NCBI GenBank assembly: GCA_003694965.1
Contig: RFJG01000020.1
Coordinates: forward strand, 1-6,757
DNA: 6,757 nucleotides
Source of the DNA: Methanobacteriota archaeon
GTDB taxonomy: Archaea > Micrarchaeota > Micrarchaeia > Anstonellales > J096
Direction of reading: 5' to 3'
Made by a program: the position numbers and the translations under genes. The notes under the pieces are model-generated. The model made no database searches. It was not told where the DNA came from and saw only the letters and a list, made by a program, of their open reading frames with translations. Every line of letters begins with the position of its first letter. Within the stretch, counting starts at the first letter, position 1. Positions 6,401-6,757 of this stretch are shown here, piece by piece.

Positions 6401-6737
6401 TGCCTAAGTTCAGCTCTCTCTTCCTTTTTCCTTTTTTTATGAACATTCTTTCGTGTTCTTCAAGTATTGTGATGGCGTTCCTAGCCACTTTTACAAGTTG
6501 CCCTAATTTTTCATCGTCATTATCCACGATTGCTTTCCTCGCTAAGATTATGAGGTCTATTGTATGCTGCTTTGGTTGTAGTTCGTATAATTTTTTCATT
6601 ATGGAAAAATGTTTTTCCCATTTCTCAGGGACTTTGAGCAAGTCTTCTACCTTATCCCTACTCATAAATGGCTCTTCTATGCTTGTAGCTATTGTGTATG
6701 CCATTTTGATAATTCGTAAGTCGTATTTTCTTGCCAT
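6366..6737 (-). CDS. Small basic helical protein of unknown function (start uncertain, may be partial)
   Basis: From the ATG at 6737 this frame gives 123 residues, but it stays open to the window edge (ASKLDR precedes the Met), so the true start may lie outside. In favour of 6737, MARK resembles the starts of the hydrolase (MARK) and L11 (MAKK). Against it, no ribosome binding site is seen in the 20 bases available. The product looks all-helical: a moderately hydrophobic segment (LRIIKMAYTIATSI), then DKVEDLLKVPEKWEKHFSIM, LIILARKAIV and KLGQLVKVARNAITILEEHE. It ends in a strongly basic tail (KKGKRKRE, then several Arg). There is no signal peptide, cysteine or membrane span. I recognise no family. 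The basic tail would suit nucleic-acid binding, but that is a guess. The gene is convergent with the aminopeptidase gene, and its last 11 codons plus stop lie within that gene's 3' end. Confidence 0.68.
   Translation of the reverse strand: MARKYDLRIIKMAYTIATSIEEPFMSRDKVEDLLKVPEKWEKHFSIMKKLYELQPKQHTIDLIILARKAIVDNDDEKLGQLVKVARNAITILEEHERMFIKKGKRKRELNLGTRRLSRILTRA
6414..6438 (+). terminator. Pyrimidine/T-rich terminator of the L11-surface protein-aminopeptidase operon
   Basis: Fourteen bases past the aminopeptidase stop the + strand becomes almost purely pyrimidine and ends in runs of five and then seven T's (6425-6429, 6432-6438), with no hairpin. That is the usual form of an archaeal intrinsic terminator. 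On the other strand the same bases are Lys/Arg codons of the convergent gene, which is an alternative explanation for the T-richness. Confidence 0.6.
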
Positions 6738-6757
6738 TCTGTCTAACTTGCTTGCCA

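Noticed and set aside
1..6757. CRISPR array, insertion sequence, toxin-antitoxin pair or defence island.
   Set aside because: No direct-repeat array, terminal inverted repeats, transposase, integrase or nuclease motifs are visible. All main frames are housekeeping, family-of-unknown-function or envelope genes.

Overview
The window reads as a gene-dense stretch of an archaeal chromosome. The evidence is an archaeal-type ribosomal protein uL11, TATA-box promoters about 25 bases ahead of start codons, two apparently leaderless genes, GGTGA-type ribosome binding sites on two others, a T-tract terminator without a hairpin, and arginine written largely as AGG/AGA. The uL11 gene sits outside the usual nusG-L11-L1-L10-L12 cluster. 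The hydrolase, surface-protein and M17 neighbours would fit a lineage with scrambled gene order, such as a DPANN-like archaeon, but the lineage cannot be fixed from this window.

Layout. At 1-285 (+) is the 3' end of an unrecognised helical protein. At 282-1787 (-) is a full-length DUF1846/UPF0371 protein, a conserved family of unknown function that I know mainly from bacteria; its stop codon overlaps that of the first gene. The 112-base divergent spacer (1788-1899) holds two back-to-back TATA boxes, each placed so that transcription should begin at or next to the start codon. At 1900-2949 (+) is an alpha/beta hydrolase with a complete Ser-Asp-His triad.

After a 75-base spacer with a TATA box and a strong ribosome binding site, a probable three-gene operon runs from 3025 to 6400 (+). 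It encodes ribosomal protein uL11, then a secreted membrane-anchored beta-propeller/Ig-like surface protein whose first 35 bases lie inside the L11 gene, then an M17 leucyl aminopeptidase. A pyrimidine/T-rich terminator follows. It lies inside the 3' end of a convergent gene (6366 to about 6737, -) for a small, basic, helical protein of unknown function, which may be cut at its 5' end by the window edge.

Functionally, L11 and the aminopeptidase are protein synthesis and turnover housekeeping genes, and the surface protein between them is an outlier. I see no tRNA, rRNA, CRISPR array, insertion sequence, integrase or defence system. No intergenic stretch exceeds 112 bases. The points most worth checking are the archaeal DUF1846 gene, the isolated L11 operon with its 35-base dual-coding overlap, the mix of leaderless and Shine-Dalgarno starts, the broken M17 signature, and the unrecognised protein at the right edge.
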